A stretch of 64,000 nucleotides of DNA. It comes from Acidobacteriota bacterium (GTDB taxonomy: Bacteria > Acidobacteriota > Thermoanaerobaculia > Gp7-AA8). The position numbers and the translations under genes are program-made. The stretch's first letter is position 1; every line of letters starts with the position of its first letter. The stretch is taken from contig JAJXWV010000024.1 in assembly GCA_021781455.1 (NCBI GenBank), forward strand, positions 1-64,000, read 5' to 3'. Of this stretch, positions 47,539 to 56,881 are shown piece by piece. The notes below the pieces were generated by a model. The model ran no database searches. It saw only the letters and a program-made list of their open reading frames with translations, and was not told where the DNA came from.

Positions 47539-48360
47539 TCAGACATGCGGTGTCGTTGGCGACGAAGTCGTGGCCGCCTGGACGGGATTCGTGTCAGGGG
47601 CCGGTGAATTCTGTGCGACCTGCGATTTCATCCACGCCTGGAAGCCGGATTTCGTGTCCACCGTCAGCTGTCCGCGCATCCGGTAATGCCCCAGCCCACA
47701 GAGCTGCGCGCAGGCGATCTCCCAATGGTCGTCGGGGCCGGTCGCCTTCACCGGCGTGAAGTGGATGGCCACGTCCATCCCCGGAATGGCGTCCTGCTTC
47801 ACGCGCATCACCGGGAGGAAGAAGCTGTGGATCACGTCCTTTGACGTGATGTGGATGATGGCCGGCCGGTTCACCTCGAGGTGGAGCTGGTTGAGCGCGA
47901 CCACGTCGTCCTTGGCGTGAGGGTCGGTCATGTCGAGGCCGAGAGGATTGGTCGACGAGACGAGCTTGACGTCGCGGCGGCCGAAGATTCCATCTGCACC
48001 CGGATAGTGGGCGTTCCACGCAAACTGCTCGGCCACGATGCGCAGCTCCAGCGGATTGGTTTCGGGACCGGGGCGGTTCGTCCAGCGGTACCAGGCCGGA
48101 ATCGAGAAGCCGATGAGGAGGACCGCCTCGACGATGGCCACGCCGGCTTCGCTGTAAGTCGACCAGTGCGAGCGCATGCCGTGATAGTTCGCCTTCGGGT
48201 TCCTGTTCGCGTTGAAGCGCCAGAGGACGAAGAGGAAGTAGGCGCCCCAGAAGACGAAGAGGATCAGCATCAGCCAGTGCACGTAGGCATTGAGGCTGTC
48301 GAGCTGCGGCCCGTGCGCCGAGTAGTCGGGCGGCATGTACTGGGCGAGGAATTCTTTCAT
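47539..48360 (-). CDS. ctaC: cytochrome c oxidase subunit II (CuA-type)
   Basis: DVIHSFFLPVMRVKQDAIPGM; CuA segment CAQLCGLGHYRMRG; no heme c motif seen. Confidence 0.92.
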   Translation of the reverse strand: MKEFLAQYMPPDYSAHGPQLDSLNAYVHWLMLILFVFWGAYFLFVLWRFNANRNPKANYHGMRSHWSTYSEAGVAIVEAVLLIGFSIPAWYRWTNRPGPETNPLELRIVAEQFAWNAHYPGADGIFGRRDVKLVSSTNPLGLDMTDPHAKDDVVALNQLHLEVNRPAIIHITSKDVIHSFFLPVMRVKQDAIPGMDVAIHFTPVKATGPDDHWEIACAQLCGLGHYRMRGQLTVDTKSGFQAWMKSQVAQNSPAPDTNPVQAATTSSPTTPHV

Positions 48361-48730
48361 CGCGATTCTCCGGAGTGGTGAGAAGGAGAAGAAGAATTGA
48401 AAATTGAAAATTGAAAATTGAAAACTGGAAGGCTGACAGCACTTGGTTTAGCGCTTTCAATTTTCAATTCTCCATTTTCAATTTTCAATTCGATCTCTCC
48501 TTCAATGTCCATTGCGCGCCTCACTGCAGTTACTGGGCGAGGAATTCTTTCATCGCGATTCTCCGGAGTGGTGAGAAGGAGAAGAAGAATTGAAAATTGA
48601 AAATTGAAAATTGAAAATTGAAAACTGGAAGGCTGACAGCACTTGGTTTAGCGCTTTCAATTTTCAATTCTCCATTTTCAATTTTCAATTCGATCTCTCC
48701 TTCAATGTCCATTGCGCGCCTCACTGCAGT
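48338..48730. repeat. Tandem duplication (193 + 200 bp) of the ctaC 5' region with AT-rich heptamer hairpin
   Basis: Copy 1 48338-48530, copy 2 48531-48730; near-identical, differing by one ATTGAAA heptamer (four versus five units). Confidence 0.95.
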
Positions 48731-48966
48731 CCTCCCTCGATCAACTGGAACTGCTCCCGCCTCGCTCGCAGCGCTTTCGCTCGCCGCCAGAAGGTCCAGA
48801 ACAGGGCGATGAACCCGATCTGCACGAGGCCGATGATGGCGAGCATGAACAGGATTCCATTCGAGGCGCCCTTGTTCAGGTTGGAGGACGGATCGCCGAA
48901 ACAGACGGGGCAGGCGGATAAGGCGGACGGAAGAAGGCAGAGAGCCAGAGCGAGAAGCGAAGCCAT
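48721..48966 (-). CDS. small membrane protein in oxidase cluster
   Basis: MASLLALALCLLPSALSACPVCFGDPSSNLNKGASNGILFMLAIIGLVQIGFIALFWTFWRRA; signal peptide plus one TM. Confidence 0.6.
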   Translation of the reverse strand: MASLLALALCLLPSALSACPVCFGDPSSNLNKGASNGILFMLAIIGLVQIGFIALFWTFWRRAKALRARREQFQLIEGGLQ

Positions 48967-48969
48967 GGT

Positions 48970-49053
48970 CGCGCGGTTCCGCGGTTTCGCGGTTTCGCGG
49001 TGTTCGATACCCGCGCACCGCGCAACCTCGCAACCGCGCAACCGCGCAACCAG
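48970..49053. repeat. Phased 8-nt hairpin (GCGGTTTC family)
   Basis: GCGCGGTTCCGCGGTTTCGCGGTTTCGCGGTG ... CACCGCGCAACCTCGCAACCGCGCAACCGCGCAACC. Confidence 0.87.
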
Positions 49054-49058
49054 GTTCC

Positions 49059-49259
49059 TCATGGCAGCTCCTTCAGCTTCCGGAAAGTCCGCCGCCCGTA
49101 CTCGATCAGCAGTGCGCCGGCGGCGATGAAGAGGATTCCGAAGGCCAGCGAGCCGACGTTCCTCGACACCGCGAACGCGCGCAGCCCCCACACCGCGACG
49201 AACGCGCAGAGGAGCACCGAGGCGGAGATGAAGACGATGTGAAAAATGCGAAGCGACAT
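49059..49259 (-). CDS. small two-TM protein in oxidase cluster
   Basis: 66-aa hydrophobic ORF fitting between neighbours (MSLRIFHIVFISASVLLCAFVAVWGLRAF...). Confidence 0.55.
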   Translation of the reverse strand: MSLRIFHIVFISASVLLCAFVAVWGLRAFAVSRNVGSLAFGILFIAAGALLIEYGRRTFRKLKELP

Positions 49260-49672
49260 CAGTAGTGTCCGAACTTGTCGAGAACGTCGTGAACCGGCAG
49301 CCACAGCAGCAGCGCGAAGAAGATGCCGGTCAGGATCAGAACGCCGTAGATGACCTTCTTCTCGGTGAGCAGGTGCATGAAGAATCCCGCCACCAGGAAA
49401 CCCTTCATGCAGGCGATGGCGATGGCCAGGGCCATGGCCTGCCGGAGCGGCAGATGCAGCAGAAAGCGCGCGGCCACCGTGGCGCCGGTCAGCACTGCCA
49501 GCCCGGCGAACACGGTCAGGTACACCCGCATCTCCCGCCGGATCTCCTCCGGCGAGTGGTGCAGGTTGGCGTCGTGCACGCCCGCGTGGGTGTGCTCGTC
49601 TTCGGCCTCGCTCTGGGGAACCGGCATCGCGTCGGTCGGGGCGATGTCGGGAGTGATTGTCTGATCGGTCAC
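49259..49672 (-). CDS. cytochrome c oxidase subunit IV-like (CtaF)
   Basis: Three-TM protein following subunit III; MKGFLVAGFFMHLLTEKKVIYGVLILTGIFFALLL. Confidence 0.85.
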   Translation of the reverse strand: MTDQTITPDIAPTDAMPVPQSEAEDEHTHAGVHDANLHHSPEEIRREMRVYLTVFAGLAVLTGATVAARFLLHLPLRQAMALAIAIACMKGFLVAGFFMHLLTEKKVIYGVLILTGIFFALLLWLPVHDVLDKFGHY

Positions 49673-49682
49673 GCCAGCCTCC

Positions 49683-50294
<612 letters not shown>

Positions 50295-50306
50295 CTTTCC
50301 TCCTGA

Positions 50307-52199
50307 TCAGGCGACGACTGGTGCGGTGGGCGGGGCGAGCACCGGTGCCGGCTGCTCCACCACCGCGTTCTGCGGCAGGTAATCGGCATTGGTCGCTTCG
50401 GGGCTGTTGTACTCGTACGGTCCGCGGCGGACGATCGGCATCACTTCGAAATTGCCGTGCCGCAGCGGAGGCGAGCTCGTGGCCGCCCAATCCAGCGTGG
50501 TCGCTTCCCACGGATTCGAGCCCACCGTCACCTTGCCGCGCATGGCCTGGAAGGCGTTCCAGAAGAAGTTCACGATGAACGGGATCTGGAAGATCAGCAG
50601 CCCGATGGCCGACATGGACATGAACGGATTCGTCTGCGAGGCCACTTCCCTGGCGTGCGCGTACTGCATGCCGCCGTCGTAGAGCCGGCGCGAGATGCCT
50701 GCCAGTCCCTGGATGAACATCGGGAAGAAGATCCCGTTGATGCAGACGAACGAGCCCCAGAAGTGCACGCGTCCCCAGAAGTCGTTGAGCTTCCGCCCGG
50801 TGATCTTCGGGAACCAGTAGTAGATGCCGGCGAACATGGCGAAGATGGTCCCCGGCGCCACCACGTAGTGGAAGTGCCCGATGACGTAGTAGGTGTCGTG
50901 CAGGTGGATGTCGGTCGCCGCCAGGCCTAACGGCAGGCCGGTCAACCCTCCGATGCCGAACATCGGCAGGAAGGCCAGGGCGAACATCATCGGCGTCGTG
51001 AAGCGGATCGAGCCGCCCCACAGCGAGAGGAACAGCGCGCTGAGGATGATCACCGAGGGGATCGAGATGATCATCGTGGTGGTCTGGAAGAACGAGCTGA
51101 TGATCGTCCCCATCCCGGTCAGGAACATGTGGTGCGCCCAGACCACGAAGGACATGAAGCCGAGGAAGATCGTCGCGCTGACCATGGAGCGGTAGCCCCA
51201 CAGCGGCTTGCGGGTGTTGTTCGCGATCACCTCCGCGACGATTCCCATCGCCGGCAGGATCAGCACGTAAACCTCGGGATGCGCCAGGAACCAGAACAGG
51301 TGCTGCCACAGCAGCGGGTTGCCGCCGCCCGCGACCGTCAGCGGCGTGCCGCTGACCACCAGGCCGCTGGGCAGGAAGAAGCTCGTGTGCGCGACGCGGT
51401 CCATGAGCTGCAGCACGGCCGCGGCCTCGAGCGGCGGGAAGGCCAGCAGCAGCAGGAACGAGGTCACGAACTGCGCCCAGACGAAGAACGGCAGGCGCAT
51501 GAAGTTCATCCCCTTGGCCCGCAGCTGGACGATCGTGACGATGAAGTTCACCGATCCGAGCAGCGACGAGGTGATGAGGAAGATCATGCCCACCAGCCAG
51601 AAGGTCTGGCCTCGTGTGGCGATGTCGGAGAGCGGCGGATAGGAAGTCCACCCCGAGGCGGCCGTGCCGTCCTTGAGCGCGAAGCTGGAGAGCATGATCA
51701 GCCCGCCGGGCAGGTAGCACCAGTAGCTGGCCATGTTCAGTTTCGGGAAGGCCATGTCGGGCGCGCCGATCTGCAGCGGCACCAGGTAGTTTCCGAAGGC
51801 GCCCACGGCCAGCGGCACGATGGCCAGGAAAACCATGATCGTGCCGTGCATCGCGCCTAACTGGTTGTAGGCCTCCGGCAACAGCACTCCGCCGGGAGCG
51901 CGATTCTCGCCGAGGACCTTCATGACGCTGAAGGCCTGGCCCGGCCAGCCCAGCTGCAGGCGCATCAGGATCATCAGGCAGAAGCCGAAGAGCAGGAAAG
52001 AGAGCGCCGTGACGCCGTACTGGATGCCGATCCACTTGTGATCGGTGGAGAAGACGTAGCGCCGGATCCACGGCTCCTGGTGCGCCGCATGCTCGCGCTC
52101 CTCCGCTTCGGCCACGCGGAGAGCCTCGCGGAGCGCCTTCTCCGCGTCTCGCGCGTAGAGGTACTGGTCGCCAATCCGGATCTGTCGTTTCTGCGCCAA
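50307..52199 (-). CDS. ctaD: cytochrome c oxidase subunit I
   Basis: HLFWFLAHPEVYVLILPAMGI, WAHHMFLTGM, HDTYYVIGHFHYV haem/CuB ligand motifs. Confidence 0.97.
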   Translation of the reverse strand: MAQKRQIRIGDQYLYARDAEKALREALRVAEAEEREHAAHQEPWIRRYVFSTDHKWIGIQYGVTALSFLLFGFCLMILMRLQLGWPGQAFSVMKVLGENRAPGGVLLPEAYNQLGAMHGTIMVFLAIVPLAVGAFGNYLVPLQIGAPDMAFPKLNMASYWCYLPGGLIMLSSFALKDGTAASGWTSYPPLSDIATRGQTFWLVGMIFLITSSLLGSVNFIVTIVQLRAKGMNFMRLPFFVWAQFVTSFLLLLAFPPLEAAAVLQLMDRVAHTSFFLPSGLVVSGTPLTVAGGGNPLLWQHLFWFLAHPEVYVLILPAMGIVAEVIANNTRKPLWGYRSMVSATIFLGFMSFVVWAHHMFLTGMGTIISSFFQTTTMIISIPSVIILSALFLSLWGGSIRFTTPMMFALAFLPMFGIGGLTGLPLGLAATDIHLHDTYYVIGHFHYVVAPGTIFAMFAGIYYWFPKITGRKLNDFWGRVHFWGSFVCINGIFFPMFIQGLAGISRRLYDGGMQYAHAREVASQTNPFMSMSAIGLLIFQIPFIVNFFWNAFQAMRGKVTVGSNPWEATTLDWAATSSPPLRHGNFEVMPIVRRGPYEYNSPEATNADYLPQNAVVEQPAPVLAPPTAPVVA

Positions 52200-52218
52200 G
52201 CTAGCTCCTCCGACTTTT

Positions 52219-52289
52219 GTAGGGACGCACAGCAGTGCGTCCGCTCCCCCGTTGACGAAAGCTGCGGACGCGCTGCTGCGCGTCCCTAC
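52219..52289. repeat. Palindromic family A copy
   Basis: GTAGGGACGCACAGCAGTGCGTCCGC ... GCGGACGCGCTGCTGCGCGTCCCTAC. Confidence 0.93.
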
Positions 52290-52404
52290 GCCACCCGCCC
52301 TCTCCTGAGCCGGCGAACGACGGCTGCCATTCGGCCGTCGTTCGCCGGGGGCGCCTCAGGATTCCTGCCTCTGGTTTCCGTTGCTCCCTTGGGAACTGTT
52401 CATG

Positions 52405-52515
52405 GGGTGCGGGCATCCTGCCCGCCTCCGGTCGGGCATCTTGCCCGACCGGTTGTCGTTCCAGTCGCCAGGCTGGAAGCCTGGCGACTGGCGGGCTGGA
52501 AGCCCGCACCCCTTT
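52405..52515. repeat. Compound palindromes between ctaD and the cupredoxin-like gene
   Basis: GGGGTGCGGGCATCCTGCCCGCCTCCGGTCGGGCATCTTGCCCGACCGG ... GTCGCCAGGCTGGAAGCCTGGCGACTGGCGGGCTGGAAGCCCGCACCCC. Confidence 0.88.
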
Positions 52516-52518
52516 TCA

Positions 52519-53361
52519 TTACGACGCCTTGTATGTAATCGATACCTGCTTCGTCTCTTTCGGTCCGACGGTGATCTGCTGCTCCTGCGGCCCGTACTTC
52601 TCCTGCCACGACACCAGCGTGTAGGTCCCGGGCGGGAGGTTGGGAATGGTGAACGTGCCGTTCATCTGCGAGACCGCGTAGAACGGGTGCGGCATCACGG
52701 CCATGTACGACTTCATCCAGCCGTGGACGTCGCACTTGACCTTGAACGGCGTCATCTCCACCTTGTCGAACTTCTTCGTGGCCACCATCCCCTGAATCGG
52801 CTGACCCTCGTTGAACTGCGAGTTGACGACGGGCATGGCGTGCACGTTGTGCAGCGTCTGGTCGTCGTTCCTGATCTCGAGCGGCTGGTCGACACGCACC
52901 GCCTGCACGTGCGGGTAGTAGCGGCAGCCCTTCTGGTCGAGCGTGGCCGGAGTGGACGGCATCGGATAGTTACCCGGCGGCGGGTTCTTGATGTAGACGA
53001 GCACGTTGGCGAGATCGCCGGCCGCGTCGACCACCACCTCTTCGTCCTGCGCGTTCTGTCCGTTCGGATGCTGGGACGAGCAGTACGGATCGGCGTTCAT
53101 CTGGATCGTCGGCATCTTCGGTGCATTCCCGACGAGCTTCACGACACCGGTGATGGTGGCGGCGTCGGCCACGACCGGCACAGCGGCGGCAGCGGCAGCC
53201 GGCGCTCCGGACGTCGTTGCCGGCGCGCTGGCGGCCTGCGGCGCCTCGTCGTCCTCACCTTCGTCTTCCTTCGACGCCGCTTCGTGACCCTTGCCGCACG
53301 CGAACACGAACATCACCAGCGCGGCGGCGAACATGAGCGTTACGAACTTCTTGAGTGTCAT
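52519..53361 (-). CDS. lipoprotein with cupredoxin-like domain and carboxypeptidase-regulatory-like C-terminus
   Basis: Lipobox VFAC; NDDQTLHNVHAMP...KCDVHGWMKSYM resembles type-1 Cu ligands; FTIPNLPPGTYTLVSWQEKYG beta-sandwich. Confidence 0.7.
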   Translation of the reverse strand: MTLKKFVTLMFAAALVMFVFACGKGHEAASKEDEGEDDEAPQAASAPATTSGAPAAAAAAVPVVADAATITGVVKLVGNAPKMPTIQMNADPYCSSQHPNGQNAQDEEVVVDAAGDLANVLVYIKNPPPGNYPMPSTPATLDQKGCRYYPHVQAVRVDQPLEIRNDDQTLHNVHAMPVVNSQFNEGQPIQGMVATKKFDKVEMTPFKVKCDVHGWMKSYMAVMPHPFYAVSQMNGTFTIPNLPPGTYTLVSWQEKYGPQEQQITVGPKETKQVSITYKAS

Positions 53362-53379
53362 TTTTCTCCTTGTTTCTCT

Positions 53380-53442
53380 TGACGAGACCCCTCATCCGGC
53401 CTTCGGCCACCTTCTCCCCGCTGCGGCGGGGAGAAGGGCAAC
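53380..53442. repeat. Family B fragment
   Basis: GAGACCCCTCATCCGGCCTTCGGCCACCTTCTCCCCGCTGCGGCGGGGAGAAGGG. Confidence 0.85.
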
Positions 53443-53473
53443 CAACACATGCGTTTCATTTCCATCTCATTAC

Positions 53474-56400
53474 TCATCGCCCAGCTGTGACTCCTCCACC
53501 CTGCTCCGCCCGTCCGGTCTTCATGGCCGGCAGCTGCTTCGGCATCGAAGGAGGCGCAATCACGGCAGGCGCCTGGTTCGGCGCCGCCGCGCGAATCTGT
53601 GTGATGCCAATGCTCCAGATGTAGTCGCGCAGGTATTCGGTGAGCGCGACCGGGTCGGCCATGGTCCGCTTGAGATCTGCTTCGCTCTTGAAGTACGGCA
53701 TCAGGGCGGCCTTCGACTTCGCGAACTGCGGCGAGTCGATGGCGTTGGCCAGCGGCGAGATGAATCCGCCCGTGGCCGGATCGCGCGGGAAGTTCGCCGG
53801 CATGCGCGTGCCCGGGATCATCTCGTTGGGCCGGCGGATCCAGTCGGGAATCCAGTCGTGGCGCAGGCGCACCCGCGCCAGCGTGAGGTTCGGCGCCAGC
53901 GACTGCGTGCTGGCCGTCTTCGGCACCGGCGGCGCTTCCGGATTGACCGGAGTCGTGGCGTGGCACTGCGCGCAACGGAGCATGTTGAAGACTTCCCGCC
54001 CCACCGCCACGTTCGATGCCGGCGGCATGCTGTAGACCGCGTTGTCGAATTCGTGCGCCTTCCCTTCCGCGGCGAACATCCCCACCAGCGTGTTCGCCTC
54101 CGCATCCGTGAACTGGAACGTGGGCATGCGCACGCTCACCCACGGCCGGATCTTCATGACCGTCGGATCCTTGAGAAAATTGAAGAGGAACGGCGACTGG
54201 GCGCGAGCCCCCTCCGGCGTCAGGTCCGGCGGGAGGAAGTTCGTGTCCGAGATCAGCGAGGCGATGGCCCGCCCGTAGCCGTCGACGATGTGACAGGCGC
54301 GGCAGTTGTGCTGCGAGACGAGCTTCAGCCCTTCCTGGGCGGCACGCGTCTGCGGATCGGTCGCGGCGATCTTGTCCGCGCCGATCTGGTCCTTGGTCAG
54401 GCCCAGGACCACCGTCGTGACCAGCCGCGCTTCCTCCGGCGTGAGGTGGAAGTTCGGCATCTTCAGCTTGTCGTTGTAGGCCTTGGTGCGGAGATCGTCG
54501 TAGATGCGCGGGCTGCGCAGCTTGTTGTAGATCCACGACGGCACCGTGTGCAGCACGTGCTCGTGCACGCCATCCTCGGCCTTGTAGTCGTGCACGAATC
54601 CGAAGTCGAAGAGATGCAGCGCCTTCGACCCTTCGATGGTCAGGTCGGTGCCGATCGGCTTGAGGCCCTCGAATCCGTCGATGTTGTGGCAGGAGTAGCA
54701 GCCGTATTTCTCGATGCTCCGCTGGCCGAGATAGACGAGCTGCTCGTGCATCGGCATCGTCTTGAGCTTCGCCTCCGCATCGCGGTCGGTGCGGGTGTTG
54801 ACGAGATAGCCCTTGGCCAGTTCGCGAACCGCCTCCGGATCGACCGGGCGAATGGGCTTCTGCATGAACTGCGGCTTCTGCAGGGTGACCAGGTAGGCCG
54901 TGACGTCGGCGGCCTCCTGGTCGGACAGCCGCAGCGACGGCATCGGCGCCTCGGGGTAATACGCCTTCGGATTGCGCACCCAGTTGTAGATCCAGGCCGC
55001 GTTGGTCTTGGTTCCAACACCCGTGAGGTTGAAGCCGTAGTTGCGCTCCAGCGGGAAATCGGTGCGGCGCGCCAGGCGCATCTCGCCGGTCGTGGCGCCC
55101 TTCACCGTCTCGGTGTCGACGTGGCAGCCGAGGCAGCCGATCGTGTTGACGAGCTGCTTGCCGCGGGCGGCGTCGCCCGGGCCCGGCGCGGGCCAGACCC
55201 GGTGCTTCGACTTCGAAAAGAGGTACTCGACGATGGCGCGGATCTCCGCGTCCTGGTACTTGATGTTCTGGGCGCGCTCGGCGGCGGGCACGGCCGGCCC
55301 GACCATGTTGCGCTGGTAGAAGAACGACGGCATGCGCGTCGTGGAGCGGAAGTCGTGCGGCTCCGAGATCCAGCGGATGGCCCACTCCGGCGTGGTTTTC
55401 TCGGCGATGCCGGTCAGGTCGGGCCCGGGCTTGCGCAGGCCGGTGAAGCGCCAGTTGGCGATCTTGTGGCAGGCATAGCAGCCGATGAGCTCCACGGTCG
55501 CCTCGGCCCTGGTGATCTGGGCGCCGCCTTTGATCTGCACCTGGTTGGCGTGGCACTTCACGCAGCCGGCCTCGTAGTACTGCCGCGGATACATCGGCGT
55601 TTCGTCGAAGGGGTTCTCCTCGTATCCCCACTGGCGTTTGGCGACGTTCCAGAAGCCGGACCAGCGGCGCTCCATCTTCGCGTTAGGCGGGACGTGGCCG
55701 GCCCGGCCGAACTCCGTGGCCCGGTCCATTCCGTGATGGCAGGAGGTGCATCCGTACTCGAGCAGCGGATGCGCCGAGGCCGATCCCACGAAGAGGTCGA
55801 GCTTGGGATGCGTGCGCCAGGGATTGAGGATCTCCTGCGGCGCGTCCTGGATGCGCTTGAGCTGGGCGATGCGCTGCTCGGTGGCGGCGCGCTTGTTCTG
55901 CGGGATCTGATAGGTGTCGAGCTTCTGCTGCAGCTCGGCGGAGAGCCGCGCCGCTTCCTTCTTCGACTCGAAGCCCGGCTGGTCGATGGCCCGATGGCAG
56001 GTCTGGCAGCGGTCGACGCGCGGAACCTCCATGTAATTGACGTTGACGAACAGATCGGGCAGGACCACCTGGTCGATCTTGAAGGTCGGGCTGATGAAGT
56101 CGAGCATCGGGGCGTTCAGGATGAAGAACTGGCCGTTCGTGGAAACGGCGGCGAGCTGCTTTTTGACGAGGTCGATCGATGCGGTCAGCTGCTTCCTGGT
56201 GTCCTCGGCATCCTTGATCTTCTTCAGCCAGGCGTTCACCCGGGCCTGGACGGCGTCGCGATCGCGCGTCACGGCCTGCAGGCGCAGCTGCAGGTCGTCG
56301 ACGTGATTGGAGAGGTCGATGTATTCCTTCCGCGTCTGTGCCCGGTCGCGGCGCTTCTGCAGGACCGCCATCTCGAGCTCGTATCGCTTGGCGTCGAGGT

Positions 56401-56764
56401 TGGCCTTGGCGAAGCGGTAGTCCTCGTCCGCCGCGTAGTGCTGCCCTTCCCACTGATCGAGATCCCGCTGCGCCAGCACGTACTGCTGGCGGTGCGCGGC
56501 GATGGTGAGCTCCTGCTGCTTGATCTGTTTGTCGAGCTGCGCCATGCGCGTGCGGTTCTCGCCCTGCTGCGCGGCCCGCAGGTCCTGCTGCAGGCGCTCC
56601 TGCTGGATGCGAATGAACTCCCATTGGAACCACTTCCAGCCGCGGACGTAGTCGTAGAGCACGATCCCGCCGGTCACGAACAGGAGTCCGAGCGCCGACA
56701 CGGCGAAGATCAGATTGAGCTTCGCCATCGAGTAGTTGTGGGGGATCGGCTCTTGGGGTTTCAT
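53474..56764 (-). CDS. large membrane-anchored octaheme cytochrome c with N-terminal coiled coil
   Basis: N-terminal TM, long coiled-coil, eight CxxCH motifs (CQTCH, CTSCH, CVKCH, CYACH, CLGCH, CYSCH, CRACH, CAQCH). Confidence 0.88.
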   Translation of the reverse strand: MKPQEPIPHNYSMAKLNLIFAVSALGLLFVTGGIVLYDYVRGWKWFQWEFIRIQQERLQQDLRAAQQGENRTRMAQLDKQIKQQELTIAAHRQQYVLAQRDLDQWEGQHYAADEDYRFAKANLDAKRYELEMAVLQKRRDRAQTRKEYIDLSNHVDDLQLRLQAVTRDRDAVQARVNAWLKKIKDAEDTRKQLTASIDLVKKQLAAVSTNGQFFILNAPMLDFISPTFKIDQVVLPDLFVNVNYMEVPRVDRCQTCHRAIDQPGFESKKEAARLSAELQQKLDTYQIPQNKRAATEQRIAQLKRIQDAPQEILNPWRTHPKLDLFVGSASAHPLLEYGCTSCHHGMDRATEFGRAGHVPPNAKMERRWSGFWNVAKRQWGYEENPFDETPMYPRQYYEAGCVKCHANQVQIKGGAQITRAEATVELIGCYACHKIANWRFTGLRKPGPDLTGIAEKTTPEWAIRWISEPHDFRSTTRMPSFFYQRNMVGPAVPAAERAQNIKYQDAEIRAIVEYLFSKSKHRVWPAPGPGDAARGKQLVNTIGCLGCHVDTETVKGATTGEMRLARRTDFPLERNYGFNLTGVGTKTNAAWIYNWVRNPKAYYPEAPMPSLRLSDQEAADVTAYLVTLQKPQFMQKPIRPVDPEAVRELAKGYLVNTRTDRDAEAKLKTMPMHEQLVYLGQRSIEKYGCYSCHNIDGFEGLKPIGTDLTIEGSKALHLFDFGFVHDYKAEDGVHEHVLHTVPSWIYNKLRSPRIYDDLRTKAYNDKLKMPNFHLTPEEARLVTTVVLGLTKDQIGADKIAATDPQTRAAQEGLKLVSQHNCRACHIVDGYGRAIASLISDTNFLPPDLTPEGARAQSPFLFNFLKDPTVMKIRPWVSVRMPTFQFTDAEANTLVGMFAAEGKAHEFDNAVYSMPPASNVAVGREVFNMLRCAQCHATTPVNPEAPPVPKTASTQSLAPNLTLARVRLRHDWIPDWIRRPNEMIPGTRMPANFPRDPATGGFISPLANAIDSPQFAKSKAALMPYFKSEADLKRTMADPVALTEYLRDYIWSIGITQIRAAAPNQAPAVIAPPSMPKQLPAMKTGRAEQGGGVTAGR

Positions 56765-56769
56765 TGGTT

Positions 56770-56880
56770 CAGACCACAGACCACAGACCGCAGACCGCAG
56801 ACCACAGACCACAGTCGGAGGACGCCGTGAGACCGCGATCTGCGGTCCGCCGCCTGCGGTCTGCGGTCTGCGGTCTCGTC
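56770..56880. repeat. Phased 7-nt hairpin (AGACCAC/AGACCGC family)
   Basis: CAGACCACAGACCACAGACCGCAGACCGCAGACCACAGACCACAG ... CTGCGGTCCGCCGCCTGCGGTCTGCGGTCTGCGGTCT. Confidence 0.9.
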
Positions 56881-56881
56881 T

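Noticed and set aside
53291-56830. 1179-aa plus-strand ORF opposite the octaheme cytochrome
   Set aside because: Shadow ORF from high-GC codon bias. Arg/Leu/Val/His-rich with no domain logic; the minus-strand frame has eight CxxCH motifs, a TM and operon context.
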